This document shows positions 1 through 8,372 of a stretch of 52,049 nt of DNA, piece by piece. A program made the position numbers and the translations under genes. Source of the stretch: a bacterium (GTDB taxonomy: Bacteria > 4484-113 > JAGGVC01); contig JABRWB010000090.1 of NCBI GenBank assembly GCA_039961635.1, positions 1 to 52,049 on the forward strand. Reading direction: 5' to 3'. Positions within the stretch are counted from its first letter, which is position 1, and every line of letters starts with the position of its first letter. The notes beneath the pieces are model-generated. The model saw nothing but the letters and a program-made list of their open reading frames with translations, did not search any database and was not told the DNA's origin.

Positions 1-1
1 G

Positions 2-1789
2 GATGAACTTAAGCTGCGCCTTGGTAGGCTTACCGACGAAAGCCGAATATCGCCGGCCGCGTCTCAAGCACTGGTCAGATTGGCGAAATCGGCCGCAAAA
101 AAGCCCATCAAGCTGACATCGAGAAATTTCCAGTTGTTGTCTTTCGGTAATTCAAAGGAATCGCTTTTCACCCCCGCAACGGTTTCCGACGATTGTCTTT
201 CGGAGTTGGTATCGGAAGGCGCAATCGAGTTCAAATTGGGTTTGGCTCACCCGGAGTGTTTCGGCCGCGCGGATGCGCAATCGATAACTTGCCATCCGGA
301 TTCGATAGGATCTTTTACCAAAATAACTTCCGGACCGATTTACGACTTTCTTGCGATCGGCGCTTCGGCATATGTCGGCGATTTGTCTTTTACGGCGCTT
401 CTTGGCCAAATCCCAGCAATATGCGAACAAACAGCAAATTGCGGCTGGACTTCCTTAATAGCTCCTTCCAGACACTTTATTCCTGCATTAAGATCGGCAC
501 TTATCGCCTCAGGCATTCCGGTAATTGCGCTAACCCCCGAGAGTTCCAAGGCAGAAGTGCGCAAAGCAGTTATCTACGCGCGGACCGGTAAAGCACGCGC
601 CGTTATAGGTACTCGCGGCCTGGCTGGACTTGCGGCCGCCGCTGGTGCGTCTTGCATACTTTTCGTCGACTCCTCCTCCCCGGAGTACGAGGCGCAGCCA
701 ACTCTTCCCGACGCAATCCGCACTGCCGGAACGGCTCTTGCTTCAGGTTCGATGCTGCTACTTCATTATTTTCCGGGAGGCGGCAGACGCATTCTGGCTA
801 TGCCGCCTTTGGGTGTTCGCAATCCGCCGAAAACCGAGGTTGTCGCTCTTTCAAATTGGGCGCGTAAAGAGCGCGAAAATGCGGAAGAAATGGAGGCAGA
901 ACCGTCCCCGCTGGCCCGGTTATCGGTTGAAGTTGCCGGCAGACTGGGCAAAACTCTCGTTTTATACAACAGGCGCGGCTTCGCAGCAGGATTTATTTGC
1001 GTCGACTGCGGCGCGCCGATCCCCTGCCCTCGTTGCGGCTCGATACTTACCAAATCATCATCGGGCTACTCTTGTTCTTCCTGCGGAACGGAAATTGCCG
1101 AATTGCTTTGCCCGGAGTGCGGAAGCGCAATGATTCGGCGTTCGGCTGTTGGCGTTGATCGCGTTCGGTGCGATGCGGAATCCTTGATGGGCAATCGCGA
1201 GTGCGCCAGCATTTCGTCCGACGCGGAAATTCCCGATTTGACGGACAAAATACTGGTTATTTCAACCTCGGCAACGCTCTACAGACCGCTCGATTTCAAG
1301 CCGAAAGCTCTGGTCGTGGCAGGTTTGGAAGACCAACTTAGGCGTCACTCACTGGACGGTCCGGAACGCGCGGCAGAGGTTATCGCCCGTTTTGCCGGGC
1401 TTTATGGCGACAACGCCGTAGAATTGATAGTGGCAGCCGAGCAACCCGAATTTGCTTTTTACGATTGGTTAAAGGGCGTGAACCAAAATTACTTTTCCGA
1501 AAGGTATGCGCTTAGGCGCTCACGGGGTCTTCCGCCATTCGCTCCAGTTCATTCAATAAGAATCCGCGCAAGGAATTTGGAGCATGCAATGAAATTCGTT
1601 TCGGTAATCAATCAAATCTTGCCCGGATTCGTTGTTGGCGAACTTGCGTCCGCACAAGGCCAAAGCGTAAGGTGCAAAGTTTATGAAGCGGAAATAAGGG
1701 TAACGGATGGAATACTCGATCGCAAGCACATCGCGGAGGCTGCTCGCAGCACAAAGGTTGAAGCTGTGGCGTGGGCCGTCTTTCATTGA
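2..1789 (+). CDS. priA: PriA-like primosomal protein N', helicase motifs lost (5' end outside window)
   Basis: The reading frame is open to the window edge, so the N-terminus is missing; an internal TTG at 80 is not needed as a start. The order of parts follows PriA: a winged-helix-like stretch, a RecA-like domain, a Cys-rich zinc region of four CxxC pairs (about bases 998-1130), a second RecA-like domain, and the C-terminal RSRGLPPF segment. Aligned by eye to PriA helicases, the Walker A position (GVTGSGKT) reads GASAYVGD (bases 359-382), the DEEH box reads DSSS (668-679), and the QVAGRAGR motif reads RFAGLYGD. DNA unwinding is therefore unlikely. Actinobacterial PriA proteins are known to lack helicase motifs in the same way, so a structural replication-restart role is plausible. 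The family call is firm; the function is inferred. Confidence 0.8.
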   Translation, partial: DELKLRLGRLTDESRISPAASQALVRLAKSAAKKPIKLTSRNFQLLSFGNSKESLFTPATVSDDCLSELVSEGAIEFKLGLAHPECFGRADAQSITCHPDSIGSFTKITSGPIYDFLAIGASAYVGDLSFTALLGQIPAICEQTANCGWTSLIAPSRHFIPALRSALIASGIPVIALTPESSKAEVRKAVIYARTGKARAVIGTRGLAGLAAAAGASCILFVDSSSPEYEAQPTLPDAIRTAGTALASGSMLLLHYFPGGGRRILAMPPLGVRNPPKTEVVALSNWARKERENAEEMEAEPSPLARLSVEVAGRLGKTLVLYNRRGFAAGFICVDCGAPIPCPRCGSILTKSSSGYSCSSCGTEIAELLCPECGSAMIRRSAVGVDRVRCDAESLMGNRECASISSDAEIPDLTDKILVISTSATLYRPLDFKPKALVVAGLEDQLRRHSLDGPERAAEVIARFAGLYGDNAVELIVAAEQPEFAFYDWLKGVNQNYFSERYALRRSRGLPPFAPVHSIRIRARNLEHAMKFVSVINQILPGFVVGELASAQGQSVRCKVYEAEIRVTDGILDRKHIAEAARSTKVEAVAWAVFH

Positions 1790-1815
1790 AGTTAACAAGT
1801 CACACTGGCGGTTTA

Positions 1816-2604
1816 TTAAACGCCTGCCCCAAGTATAGCTTCCGCGGCCCTTGTCTGGATTTTGAATATCTCCGCTGCACCCTTTTCCGCGAATGAAAGC
1901 AATTCGCTCAGCTGGTCTTTCGTAAACGAGCTTTCTTCCCCAGAAGCGCCGAAATCCACGATTCGCCCTCCGGGCCGAAATACCGCATTTCCATCCACTT
2001 GAGCTTTGGAATCCTCGGCGTAGTTCAAGTCAAGCATTGTATGTCCGTCAACGATGCCCACGCTAACGGCGCAAACGGGCTCAATCACGGGCCATTCTAC
2101 GAATCGCTTTTCATTTGCTTTAAGCAAGCTAATCATAGCCAAGTATCCACCGGTGATGCTTGCAGTTCGGGTGCCTCCGTCCGCTGATATCACGTCGCAG
2201 TCGATATAAATTGTAGTTTGCCCCAGCGCCCCCAACCTGACCACGCTTCTCAATGCCCGTCCGATAAGACGTTGGATTTCGTACGTTCGTCCGCTGTGCG
2301 TTACTCCCCTTTCCCTTGCGGTACGGGTTTCGGTTGAGCCGGGAAGCATCCCGTACTCCGCGGTCAACCAACCAAGGCCGCTGCCGTAGCGCCAGTGGGG
2401 AACCCTGTTTTCAAATGAAGCGGAACAAACCACGCGAGTGTTCCCGAAGCAAACGAGAACCTGGTGGGGGCGGAAATACGGAGCCTCGAAAGATACCGCG
2501 CGCATTTCGTCGTAGTGCCTTCCATCCGAACGCGGTCCCTTCGGGGGCAGCCCCATTTTTTCCCTAAGTTCCTCGAAGCTTTTAAGCTTTTCTCCCTCAG
2601 CCAA
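1816..2604 (-). CDS. rph: Ribonuclease PH
   Basis: A phosphorolytic 3'-5' exoribonuclease that trims the 3' end of tRNA precursors using phosphate; RNase PH acts as a cytoplasmic hexamer. The 262 residues match the usual family length of about 240-260. Recognisable family blocks are RSDGRHYDEMR near the N-terminus, the stretch around LTAEYGMLPGST, ARERGV, the IQRLIGRALR helix, the IDCDVISADGGTRTASITG core, and LDLNYAEDSKAQVD. It is the last gene of a minus-strand cluster. Its start overlaps the end of murI by 8 nt, which suggests translational coupling. It converges on priA with a 26-nt gap. Confidence 0.95.
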   Translation of the reverse strand: MAEGEKLKSFEELREKMGLPPKGPRSDGRHYDEMRAVSFEAPYFRPHQVLVCFGNTRVVCSASFENRVPHWRYGSGLGWLTAEYGMLPGSTETRTARERGVTHSGRTYEIQRLIGRALRSVVRLGALGQTTIYIDCDVISADGGTRTASITGGYLAMISLLKANEKRFVEWPVIEPVCAVSVGIVDGHTMLDLNYAEDSKAQVDGNAVFRPGGRIVDFGASGEESSFTKDQLSELLSFAEKGAAEIFKIQTRAAEAILGAGV

Positions 2605-3460
2605 CGCGCGCCTCCCAATTCGCGGCTATTCCCGCGTTTATGTTTTGTATTTCGATCAGCGGCGCAAGGTCGAACCCCAAATATGCGCTTCCGTTTTCCA
2701 CGAACGACTCCGAGTGTTTGCTCAAAAACACGCGCGACGGGGCAACTCCACCTTCACGCTTGTAATCGTTTGCAGATATGCTGAAAAGGTGCTCTACGAT
2801 GTCTACGGCAAGATATGCCGCCGGGTCGACGAAAGTAATTCCCGGCCCGGCAATTTCGGAAAGCGCATCCTGCAGCAGCGGGTAATGAGTGCAACCGTGC
2901 ACGACCGTGTCGCATCCCGCCGCCTTGATTGGTTCCAGGTACTCCCTGCACGCCGCATAAACGGCATCGGTATCCCTTTGGCCTTCCTCGATCAACGGAA
3001 CCAGCTTAGGACTTGGCACGGCGACAACCAAAGCGTCAGTGCGCCGTACCGTTATTTCCCTCTGATAGCTTCCGCTTTTGATCGTCGCTTCGGTTGCAAT
3101 CACACCGATTTTGCCGCTTCGCGATAAGTTCACGGCATGCTGAGCGCCGCCGGCCACAAGTCCGAAAACCGGCACGGGAGCCGTTTCTATATCGGCCTTC
3201 GTTAGTACGCTTGAAGAAACATTGCAGGCAACCGCGACCACTTGCGCGCCTCTGGATGCAAGAAAGTCTATGGCATTCAGAGCGAATTGCCTAATCTGCC
3301 CTAAAGGGCGCGAGCCGTATGGAACATGATAAGTGTCGCCGAAGTAAAGCACCGGGACACTCGGTGCGTGTCGCATAAGCTCCTTATAAACGGTAAGACC
3401 GCCTATTCCGGAGTCGAACATTCCTACCGGAACCGGCGGCGGCGTGCCCGATGGCGCCAT
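2597..3460 (-). CDS. murI: Glutamate racemase
   Basis: Interconverts L- and D-glutamate to supply D-Glu for peptidoglycan. The Asp/Glu racemase fold is clear: FDSGIGG carries Asp16, the first catalytic Cys is Cys79 in ACNVSS, and the second is Cys190 in GCTHYP, with YFGDTYHVPYG between the first two. Most homologues read ACNTAS at the first Cys; here the Thr is Val, a small departure next to an otherwise intact catalytic pair. The ATG directly follows the TAG stop of the upstream lipoprotein gene with no spacer, and the 3' end overlaps rph by 8 nt. Confidence 0.95.
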   Translation of the reverse strand: MAPSGTPPPVPVGMFDSGIGGLTVYKELMRHAPSVPVLYFGDTYHVPYGSRPLGQIRQFALNAIDFLASRGAQVVAVACNVSSSVLTKADIETAPVPVFGLVAGGAQHAVNLSRSGKIGVIATEATIKSGSYQREITVRRTDALVVAVPSPKLVPLIEEGQRDTDAVYAACREYLEPIKAAGCDTVVHGCTHYPLLQDALSEIAGPGITFVDPAAYLAVDIVEHLFSISANDYKREGGVAPSRVFLSKHSESFVENGSAYLGFDLAPLIEIQNINAGIAANWEARVG

Positions 3461-4468
3461 CTATTCACCTTCCAAATTGATTTCCGAAAGCCACGCCGCG
3501 ATTCCCGCTTCGGACAAGTCAACATCGAACAGCGACACAGCTTCCTCGTTGTTGTAAGTCACTTTCATCGAGCCGAATTCCGGCTTCGACAGGACGAAAT
3601 TATATACCGTGCAAGCTAGAGCGCGAACTACTGGTGCTCTTCTTTCCAGCTGAATATCCATCAGTGACTTGTCCAGTCCCAAAACAACCCTGCTCCTTCC
3701 CTCCAAACTTAGGACAAATCCGATTTCGACGGGCGCGGAATCGAAAACACCGCCGTAGGTGCGCGGATCCTTCAACCTTCGGTAAAGCTCTGCTGGATCT
3801 GCCGCTGAAATCGTTATCGGGGCAAGCAGATTTTTGCCTCGGATAACCAAATAAGCCTGAAACTTGTCCTCTTCGTCGCCCGAACCGAAGTCGTTGATCC
3901 ATTTTGGAATTGGAAACGGCTCCCGTATTCCGGTGCCTTCCGGCAGATAATCCTTCTTCTCGCCCCCGATAAGAAACTGCACCGAGGATACTTCTTCAAA
4001 CTGACCAGCCGTGAAAAGAATGGACTGAACCAATCCGATTTCCATAGTGCTTCCGCCGCCGTAGGCAGTCAGCTCCGGCGACCAGTCGAGCGTCATTACA
4101 CCGCTCTCTATCTTGCTCGCATTTAGCTTTGTGCCATCGGGAATCGTTTTAATCAGGGGCGAGCCGCCGGCCGGCCCTGCCGCAAGCTCACGAAAAGCCG
4201 TTTCGGGCATGGGCGAATTCCCCGCAATCAATCTGGTCACCGGGACAAGCAGCGTCGCCTGCGGGTCGTAAAAATATAGCTTTATTGCCCGCTTCCCAGC
4301 CCTTTCGGGATGGACAAATTGCGGCTGCGGCGGCTCCGGTTTAGTTTTATTCTCTTGATTTGCAGGACAGCCCGCGGCTGAAAACAACATCAACAGCGCA
4401 CAGGCTATCGTTAACCGGGCGGAATTGTTTCCGTGCAAGCTTAGCCGGTGGATATTCCTTCGATTCAA
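3461..4468 (-). CDS. Exported lipoprotein with two GerMN-like domains
   Basis: A signal peptide of about 33 residues ends in a lipobox (SAAGC), followed by a Pro/Lys-rich linker, so the product should be a membrane-anchored lipoprotein outside the cytoplasm. Two repeats of GerMN type follow. The first runs about residues 60-165 (IKLYFYDPQATLLVPVTR, then FRELAAGP and IPDGTKLN). The second runs about 200-325 (FQAYLVIRGKNLLAPIT, then YRRLKDP). GerMN is a small domain first seen in the spore germination protein GerM and also found in non-spore-formers, usually in envelope proteins. It lies between smpB (4-nt ATGA-type overlap) and murI (zero spacing); the murI link fits a wall-related role, but that is inference. 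Confidence 0.75.
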   Translation of the reverse strand: MNRRNIHRLSLHGNNSARLTIACALLMLFSAAGCPANQENKTKPEPPQPQFVHPERAGKRAIKLYFYDPQATLLVPVTRLIAGNSPMPETAFRELAAGPAGGSPLIKTIPDGTKLNASKIESGVMTLDWSPELTAYGGGSTMEIGLVQSILFTAGQFEEVSSVQFLIGGEKKDYLPEGTGIREPFPIPKWINDFGSGDEEDKFQAYLVIRGKNLLAPITISAADPAELYRRLKDPRTYGGVFDSAPVEIGFVLSLEGRSRVVLGLDKSLMDIQLERRAPVVRALACTVYNFVLSKPEFGSMKVTYNNEEAVSLFDVDLSEAGIAAWLSEINLEGE

Positions 4469-4917
4469 TCCAGGCCTCTCCTTTTTGCACGTTCTTGATC
4501 CCGCTCCTTTATGGACTCACGCTTGTCGTACTGCCGCTTGCCCTGGCACAGGCCGATTTCGACCTTCACCCTTCCTTTCGAAAAATACATACGAAGCGGA
4601 ACAAGCGTAAATCCTTTTGCCTCGGACTTGACGCGCAGCTTGTCGAGTTCCCGCCTTGACAGAAGCAGCTTTCTTGCGCGCGTAGGCTCGTGGCCGAGCG
4701 AACCGCTGAAATCGTATTTCGATATGTTCACGCCGACCAGCCAAAGCTCGCCGTTGCGAAACTGCGCGTATCCGTGGCGAAGGTTGCCGCCTCCATTCCG
4801 TATGCTTTTCACCTCGCTGCCCAAAAGCACGATTCCGCATTCAATGCGCTCATGGATGAAATAATCATGGAAGGCGCGGCGGTTCGTTACCTCGACTTCG
4901 CGTCCTCGAACGGCCAT
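4465..4917 (-). CDS. smpB: SsrA-binding protein
   Basis: Binds tmRNA and delivers it to stalled ribosomes for trans-translation. The length (150 aa) and blocks are typical: NRRAFHDYFIHERIECGIVL, LLGSEVKSIR, the beta-barrel stretch ending ISKYDF, HEPTRARKLLL, and the basic C-terminal tail KRQYDKRESIKERD. It is the first gene of the minus-strand cluster with the GerMN lipoprotein, murI and rph. An extended -10 element lies 9 nt before the ATG, so the mRNA is probably nearly leaderless. No ssrA gene was seen in the window. Confidence 0.96.
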   Translation of the reverse strand: MAVRGREVEVTNRRAFHDYFIHERIECGIVLLGSEVKSIRNGGGNLRHGYAQFRNGELWLVGVNISKYDFSGSLGHEPTRARKLLLSRRELDKLRVKSEAKGFTLVPLRMYFSKGRVKVEIGLCQGKRQYDKRESIKERDQERAKRRGLD

Positions 4918-4926
4918 GCGGACTCG

Positions 4927-4935
4927 ATTATATCA
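4927..4935 (-). promoter_or_regulatory. Extended -10 promoter of the smpB operon
   Basis: On the minus strand the sequence reads TGATATAAT, a perfect extended -10. There is no good -35. Transcription would start about 3 nt before the smpB ATG at 4917, giving an almost leaderless mRNA. Confidence 0.55.
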
Positions 4936-5057
4936 TCGGATTGACGGCCGGATTGAGGAGATCGCAGTAAAGCGTTCGCGGGTTTTGCTTGCCCGCTCTC
5001 GCGTTACTTCAAATGCGTAATAACGGCCTTATTTACATTGCGCGGCGATTTCCCAGG

Positions 5058-5088
5058 TTATCCACATTTGAGTAACACATGTGCACAA
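5058..5088. promoter_or_regulatory. Pair of DnaA-box-like sites in the smpB-glnA gap
   Basis: TTATCCACA (5058-5066, plus strand) is a perfect match to the consensus DnaA box. TTGTGCACA on the opposite strand (5080-5088) differs at one position. The two face each other 13 nt apart in an otherwise non-coding 377-nt gap (4918-5294). They may be DnaA regulatory sites or chance. With only two boxes and no dnaA or dnaN nearby, I do not call an origin. Confidence 0.35.
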
Positions 5089-5219
5089 GGTTTGCGCGAT
5101 TATGTTAGGGACTGTTGACTCAGGTTGAAAACCCGCCATAAAAATAATCCAACCAGGCGGCAAATCACATTTCAGCAAGGATCGCACCAGAAAATTGAAT
5201 ACTAGTTCGGCTTAAAAAA

Positions 5220-5233
5220 AGGCAATTTTGCCT
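5220..5233. promoter_or_regulatory. Palindrome next to the glnA -35 box
   Basis: AGGCAA-TT-TTGCCT is a perfect 14-bp palindrome ending one base before the -35 hexamer of glnA. Its position is right for a regulator-binding site. On the minus strand it is followed by a run of seven T, so a weak terminator for leftward transcripts is the alternative. Confidence 0.4.
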
Positions 5234-5234
5234 A

Positions 5235-5262
5235 TTGACTTATATCGCGCCGTTCATATAAT
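5235..5262 (+). promoter_or_regulatory. glnA promoter (sigma70 type)
   Basis: TTGACT (5235-5240), a 16-nt spacer and TATAAT (5257-5262). Transcription should begin near 5269, inside the inverted repeat ACCTT-A-AAGGT (5270-5280), a second candidate operator. The glnA start codon is 33 nt downstream of the -10. Confidence 0.75.
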
Positions 5263-5294
5263 ACGCGCCACCTTAAAGGTTTGCGGGGTGCTTC

Positions 5295-6623
5295 TTGGGG
5301 AACACGAAAGAGGAAATTCTCGAAATCATCGAACGTGAACGAATCGGAGTCATCTGGCTCTGGTTCGTAGACATTTGCGGAATCCTTAAAGGATTCTCCA
5401 TAACGCCCGATGAAGTGAAAACGGCTCTGACGGACGGCATGGGATTTGACGGCTCTTCCATTTCGGGATTCAACGCAATCGAGGAAAGCGATCTCGTCGC
5501 GATGCCGGACATATCCACCTTCAGCATCCTGCCTTGGGATGATCCCGATTACAGAGCTTGCCGGATGTTCTGCGATATCGTCGAGCCAAAGGATAAGAAA
5601 CCCTACGACCGCGACTCGCGAAATATCCTTAAGAAGAATTTGGCAAAGGCCGCCGATATGGGTTACACCTTTTACGTCGGACCGGAGCTTGAGTTTTTCT
5701 ATTTTAAAAACAGCGATGGCACCGACTTTCTGGATCCTGGCGGTTACTTCAGCGCACCTCCGCTGGATCTGGCGACCAATCTGCGCAAGCGCACGATTGA
5801 TGCGCTTAACGCAATGGGTATACCGGTGGAATATCACCACCACGAAGTCGCACCCAGCCAGCACGAGATAGACCTGCGCTACGACGAATGCCTCAGGATG
5901 GCGGACAACTGCATCACTTACCGTTATTTGGTCAAAGAAGTCGCAAGAATGAACGGCTACTACGCGAGTTTCATGCCCAAGCCGGTTTTCGGAGTGAACG
6001 GAAGCGGAATGCACACGCACATGTCGCTGTTCAAAAACGGAAAGAACGCATTCTTCTCGCCTGATTCCTCAAACAACCTTTCCGATGTGGCAAAGCATTT
6101 CATCGCCGGAGTGCTTTATCACGCTCAAGAGATTACTGCATTCCTCGCTCAGTGGGTAAACAGCTACAAAAGGCTCGTCCCAGGCTACGAAGCACCTGTG
6201 TACATCGCCTGGAGCCAAAGGAATCGTAGCGCATTGATTCGGGTGCCATACTACCAACCCGGCAAGGAGAATGCCACGCGCATCGAGCTGCGTTGCCCCG
6301 ATCCGGCCTGCAATCCATACATTGCGTTCTCCGTAATGCTGGGCGCCGGACTGAAAGGTATGGCGGAAAAGTACGAGCTGCCCGATGAGCAGCAGAAAAA
6401 CCTCTACCATATGAGTCCCCTTGAGCTAACCCGGATTGGCATTAAAAGCCTGCCCGAAAATTTGCACGAGGCGCTGCACTTCGTGCGCAAGTCGCAGTTC
6501 ATTCGCGAGGTGCTGGGCGACACGTTCGTCGAAAACTTCCTTGAAGTCAAATATAAGGAATACGACGAATATCGCGTCCAGGTCACCAAGTGGGAGCTGG
6601 ACACCTACTTCAAAGTTCTATAG
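5295..6623 (+). CDS. glnA: Glutamine synthetase, type I (GSI-alpha-like)
   Basis: Makes glutamine from glutamate, ammonia and ATP in the cytoplasm; the family forms dodecamers. At 442 residues it fits the shorter GSI-alpha class. Landmarks are MGFDGSSISGF, the metal ligands in GPELEFFYF and HHEVAPSQHEID, GVNGSGMHTHMSLF, NSYKRLVPGYEAP and NRSALIRVP. No adenylylation-type Tyr segment is evident. Where Bacillus GlnA has Arg62 (GFVRIEES), a residue tied to glutamine feedback, this protein has Ala61 (GFNAIEES). The TTG at 5295 is the only in-frame start, since a TAA lies at 5274-5276; a GGGG stretch precedes it. A strong promoter flanked by two inverted repeats suggests nitrogen-responsive control. 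Confidence 0.96.
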   Translation: MGNTKEEILEIIERERIGVIWLWFVDICGILKGFSITPDEVKTALTDGMGFDGSSISGFNAIEESDLVAMPDISTFSILPWDDPDYRACRMFCDIVEPKDKKPYDRDSRNILKKNLAKAADMGYTFYVGPELEFFYFKNSDGTDFLDPGGYFSAPPLDLATNLRKRTIDALNAMGIPVEYHHHEVAPSQHEIDLRYDECLRMADNCITYRYLVKEVARMNGYYASFMPKPVFGVNGSGMHTHMSLFKNGKNAFFSPDSSNNLSDVAKHFIAGVLYHAQEITAFLAQWVNSYKRLVPGYEAPVYIAWSQRNRSALIRVPYYQPGKENATRIELRCPDPACNPYIAFSVMLGAGLKGMAEKYELPDEQQKNLYHMSPLELTRIGIKSLPENLHEALHFVRKSQFIREVLGDTFVENFLEVKYKEYDEYRVQVTKWELDTYFKVL

Positions 6624-6665
6624 CACGGTTGGCGCGTCAGGCCGGCTGCAATAACGCGATACCGG

Positions 6666-7448
6666 TTACCTGCGTTTGAATTCGGGCTTGCGTTTCTCCA
6701 GAAAGGCGGCAGTTCCTTCTTTCATATCCTCCGTCGCGCAGGACAATCCGAATAGATGCGCTTCGTGGGCTAGCGCTTTGTCAAGCGGCGAGTCTTGGCC
6801 GTAATTGACAGCAGCGATGCAATACTTGAGCGCCAACGGCCCGTTCGCCAGCATTTTCCCGGCCAATTCGACGGCCTTCGGGACAAGCTCCGACAAAGGG
6901 TAGATGTGATTTACAAGGCCGATTCGATACGCCTCCTCGGCGCCGATCATCTCGCCCGTAAGCAGTAATTCAAGCGCCCTTCCTCTTCCGACCAACCTGG
7001 CCAACCTCTGGGTTCCGCCATAACCCGGAATGATGCCAAGTTTGACTTCCGGCTGACCGAATTTTGCGTTCTCCGAGGCCACCCGCAGATGGCACGCCAT
7101 CGCCAACTCGCACCCTCCTCCAAGAGCAAATCCGTTCACGGCCGCGATAGTGGGTTTGGCGGATCCAGACAACTTGCCAAAGATGCGTTGGCCGCGGAGC
7201 GCAAAATGCGCGGCTTCGGAGGGAGTCAAGGTGTTGATTTCTCCGATGTCCGCCCCGGCCACAAAGGCCTTTTCACCTGCTCCCGTCAATACAATTGCGC
7301 CGATTGAGGAATCCTCTTTTGCGGACATCAGGAAATCCTTCAGCTCAAGCATGGTCTGGTTGTTGAGCGCGTTCAACTTGTCCGGACGGTTTATCGTTAC
7401 GACTGCTACCGGCCCATCAGATTTGACCAACAGATTTTCGTACTCCAC
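6666..7448 (-). CDS. Enoyl-CoA hydratase/isomerase (crotonase) family protein
   Basis: Predicted hydration of trans-2-enoyl-CoA thioesters, either in beta-oxidation or as a crotonase in butyryl-CoA metabolism. The 260-residue length and RPDKLNALNN, VAGADIGE, the oxyanion loop FALGGGCELA and FGQPEVKLGIIPGYGGTQRL are all typical. Both catalytic glutamates are present: Glu114 in GGGCEL and Glu134 in FGQPEV. The start is GTG with a strong AAAGGAGG ribosome site about 8 nt upstream. No thiolase or acyl-CoA dehydrogenase is nearby, so the physiological substrate cannot be set. It converges on glnA. Confidence 0.92.
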   Translation of the reverse strand: MEYENLLVKSDGPVAVVTINRPDKLNALNNQTMLELKDFLMSAKEDSSIGAIVLTGAGEKAFVAGADIGEINTLTPSEAAHFALRGQRIFGKLSGSAKPTIAAVNGFALGGGCELAMACHLRVASENAKFGQPEVKLGIIPGYGGTQRLARLVGRGRALELLLTGEMIGAEEAYRIGLVNHIYPLSELVPKAVELAGKMLANGPLALKYCIAAVNYGQDSPLDKALAHEAHLFGLSCATEDMKEGTAAFLEKRKPEFKRR

Positions 7449-7550
7449 AATCAGATCCTCCTTTCAGAGATTAAAATCACGTTGACGCGGCAAATCGAAT
7501 CGCGAAAGGCAATTTTACAGCAGGCTAAGCCGCATTCAAGCGATTCATCC

Positions 7551-8369
7551 TTACTGCAACGCATTAATGTTGCACAATTCCCAGTCCAGCCGGTAGACGT
7601 CGGGCCTGCGCTCCCCAAAAGTCGGGATATGCGATCTGGATTTCGCCACTTCGTCCAAGCTAATCTCCGCTTCAATAGTATCCTCGTTCGAACCTTCGGA
7701 TTCTGCGAGCACGTTTCCCCACGAATCAACAATCAAGGAAGCTCCGTAATCTGCCCCCGTCGAATCGATTCCCGCGCGATTGACGGCAATCACTGCGCAT
7801 TGCTGCTCTATCGCACGAGCAATCGCCAGCGTTCGCCAGGCGTGCCTGCGCTTTAACGGCCATACCGACGGAACGGCGAGAATCTGCGCCCCGTCAATAG
7901 CAAGCCGCCTAGCATGCTCCGGAAACCGCATGTCGTAACAGATCATCAAGCCTACATTAGCTTTACCGCATTCAACGCAGACGGCCGAATTGCCGGCGCA
8001 GATATGTCTGTCCTCCTCGAACAGTGAAAAGAGATGCGCCTTGGAATAGCGGGCAATTTGGTTCCCATCGGGATCAAAAACAAAGCTCGTGTTGAACTTT
8101 TGATCGCCGCGAGCTTCCGCGATCGAGCCCGCAATCAGAAATACGGAATGACGTTTTGCACAATCCGATAGCCGCGATATGGTGCGCGCCGTATCGGCCT
8201 CTGTCAGCCCGCGAATGAAGCTCCAATCGTAGCCGCAATGGAATAACTCGGGGAGAACAACGAGCGAACCGCTTTTCGGTGAAGCTTTCGACAACGCGGC
8301 CTCTGCACTGTCGAAATTCGCGCGTTCGTCCCCATCTTTCACCGACATTTGAATCCCGACCAACCTCAT
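7551..8369 (-). CDS. Carbon-nitrogen hydrolase (nitrilase/omega-amidase-like)
   Basis: Hydrolyses a non-peptide C-N bond, most likely an amide. The nitrilase triad is complete: Glu41 in LPELFHCGYD, Lys110 in YSKAHLF and Cys144 in ICYDMRFPE. The length (272 aa) is that of single-domain branch members such as omega-amidases of the YafV/Nit2 type; KAHLFSLFEED supports that group, but the substrate is not certain. It is the last gene of a tight minus-strand cluster: argS, 17 nt, ACS-like protein, 15 nt, acidic protein, 3 nt, this gene. Confidence 0.88.
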   Translation of the reverse strand: MRLVGIQMSVKDGDERANFDSAEAALSKASPKSGSLVVLPELFHCGYDWSFIRGLTEADTARTISRLSDCAKRHSVFLIAGSIAEARGDQKFNTSFVFDPDGNQIARYSKAHLFSLFEEDRHICAGNSAVCVECGKANVGLMICYDMRFPEHARRLAIDGAQILAVPSVWPLKRRHAWRTLAIARAIEQQCAVIAVNRAGIDSTGADYGASLIVDSWGNVLAESEGSNEDTIEAEISLDEVAKSRSHIPTFGERRPDVYRLDWELCNINALQ

Positions 8370-8372
8370 CGG

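Noticed and set aside
5058-5088. Chromosomal origin of replication
   Set aside because: Only two DnaA-like sites and no dnaA, dnaN, gyrB or clear unwinding element; kept only as a possible DnaA site.
5232-6020. Minus-strand frame of 262 codons opposite glnA
   Set aside because: Fully antisense to glutamine synthetase and covering its promoter; no family resemblance.
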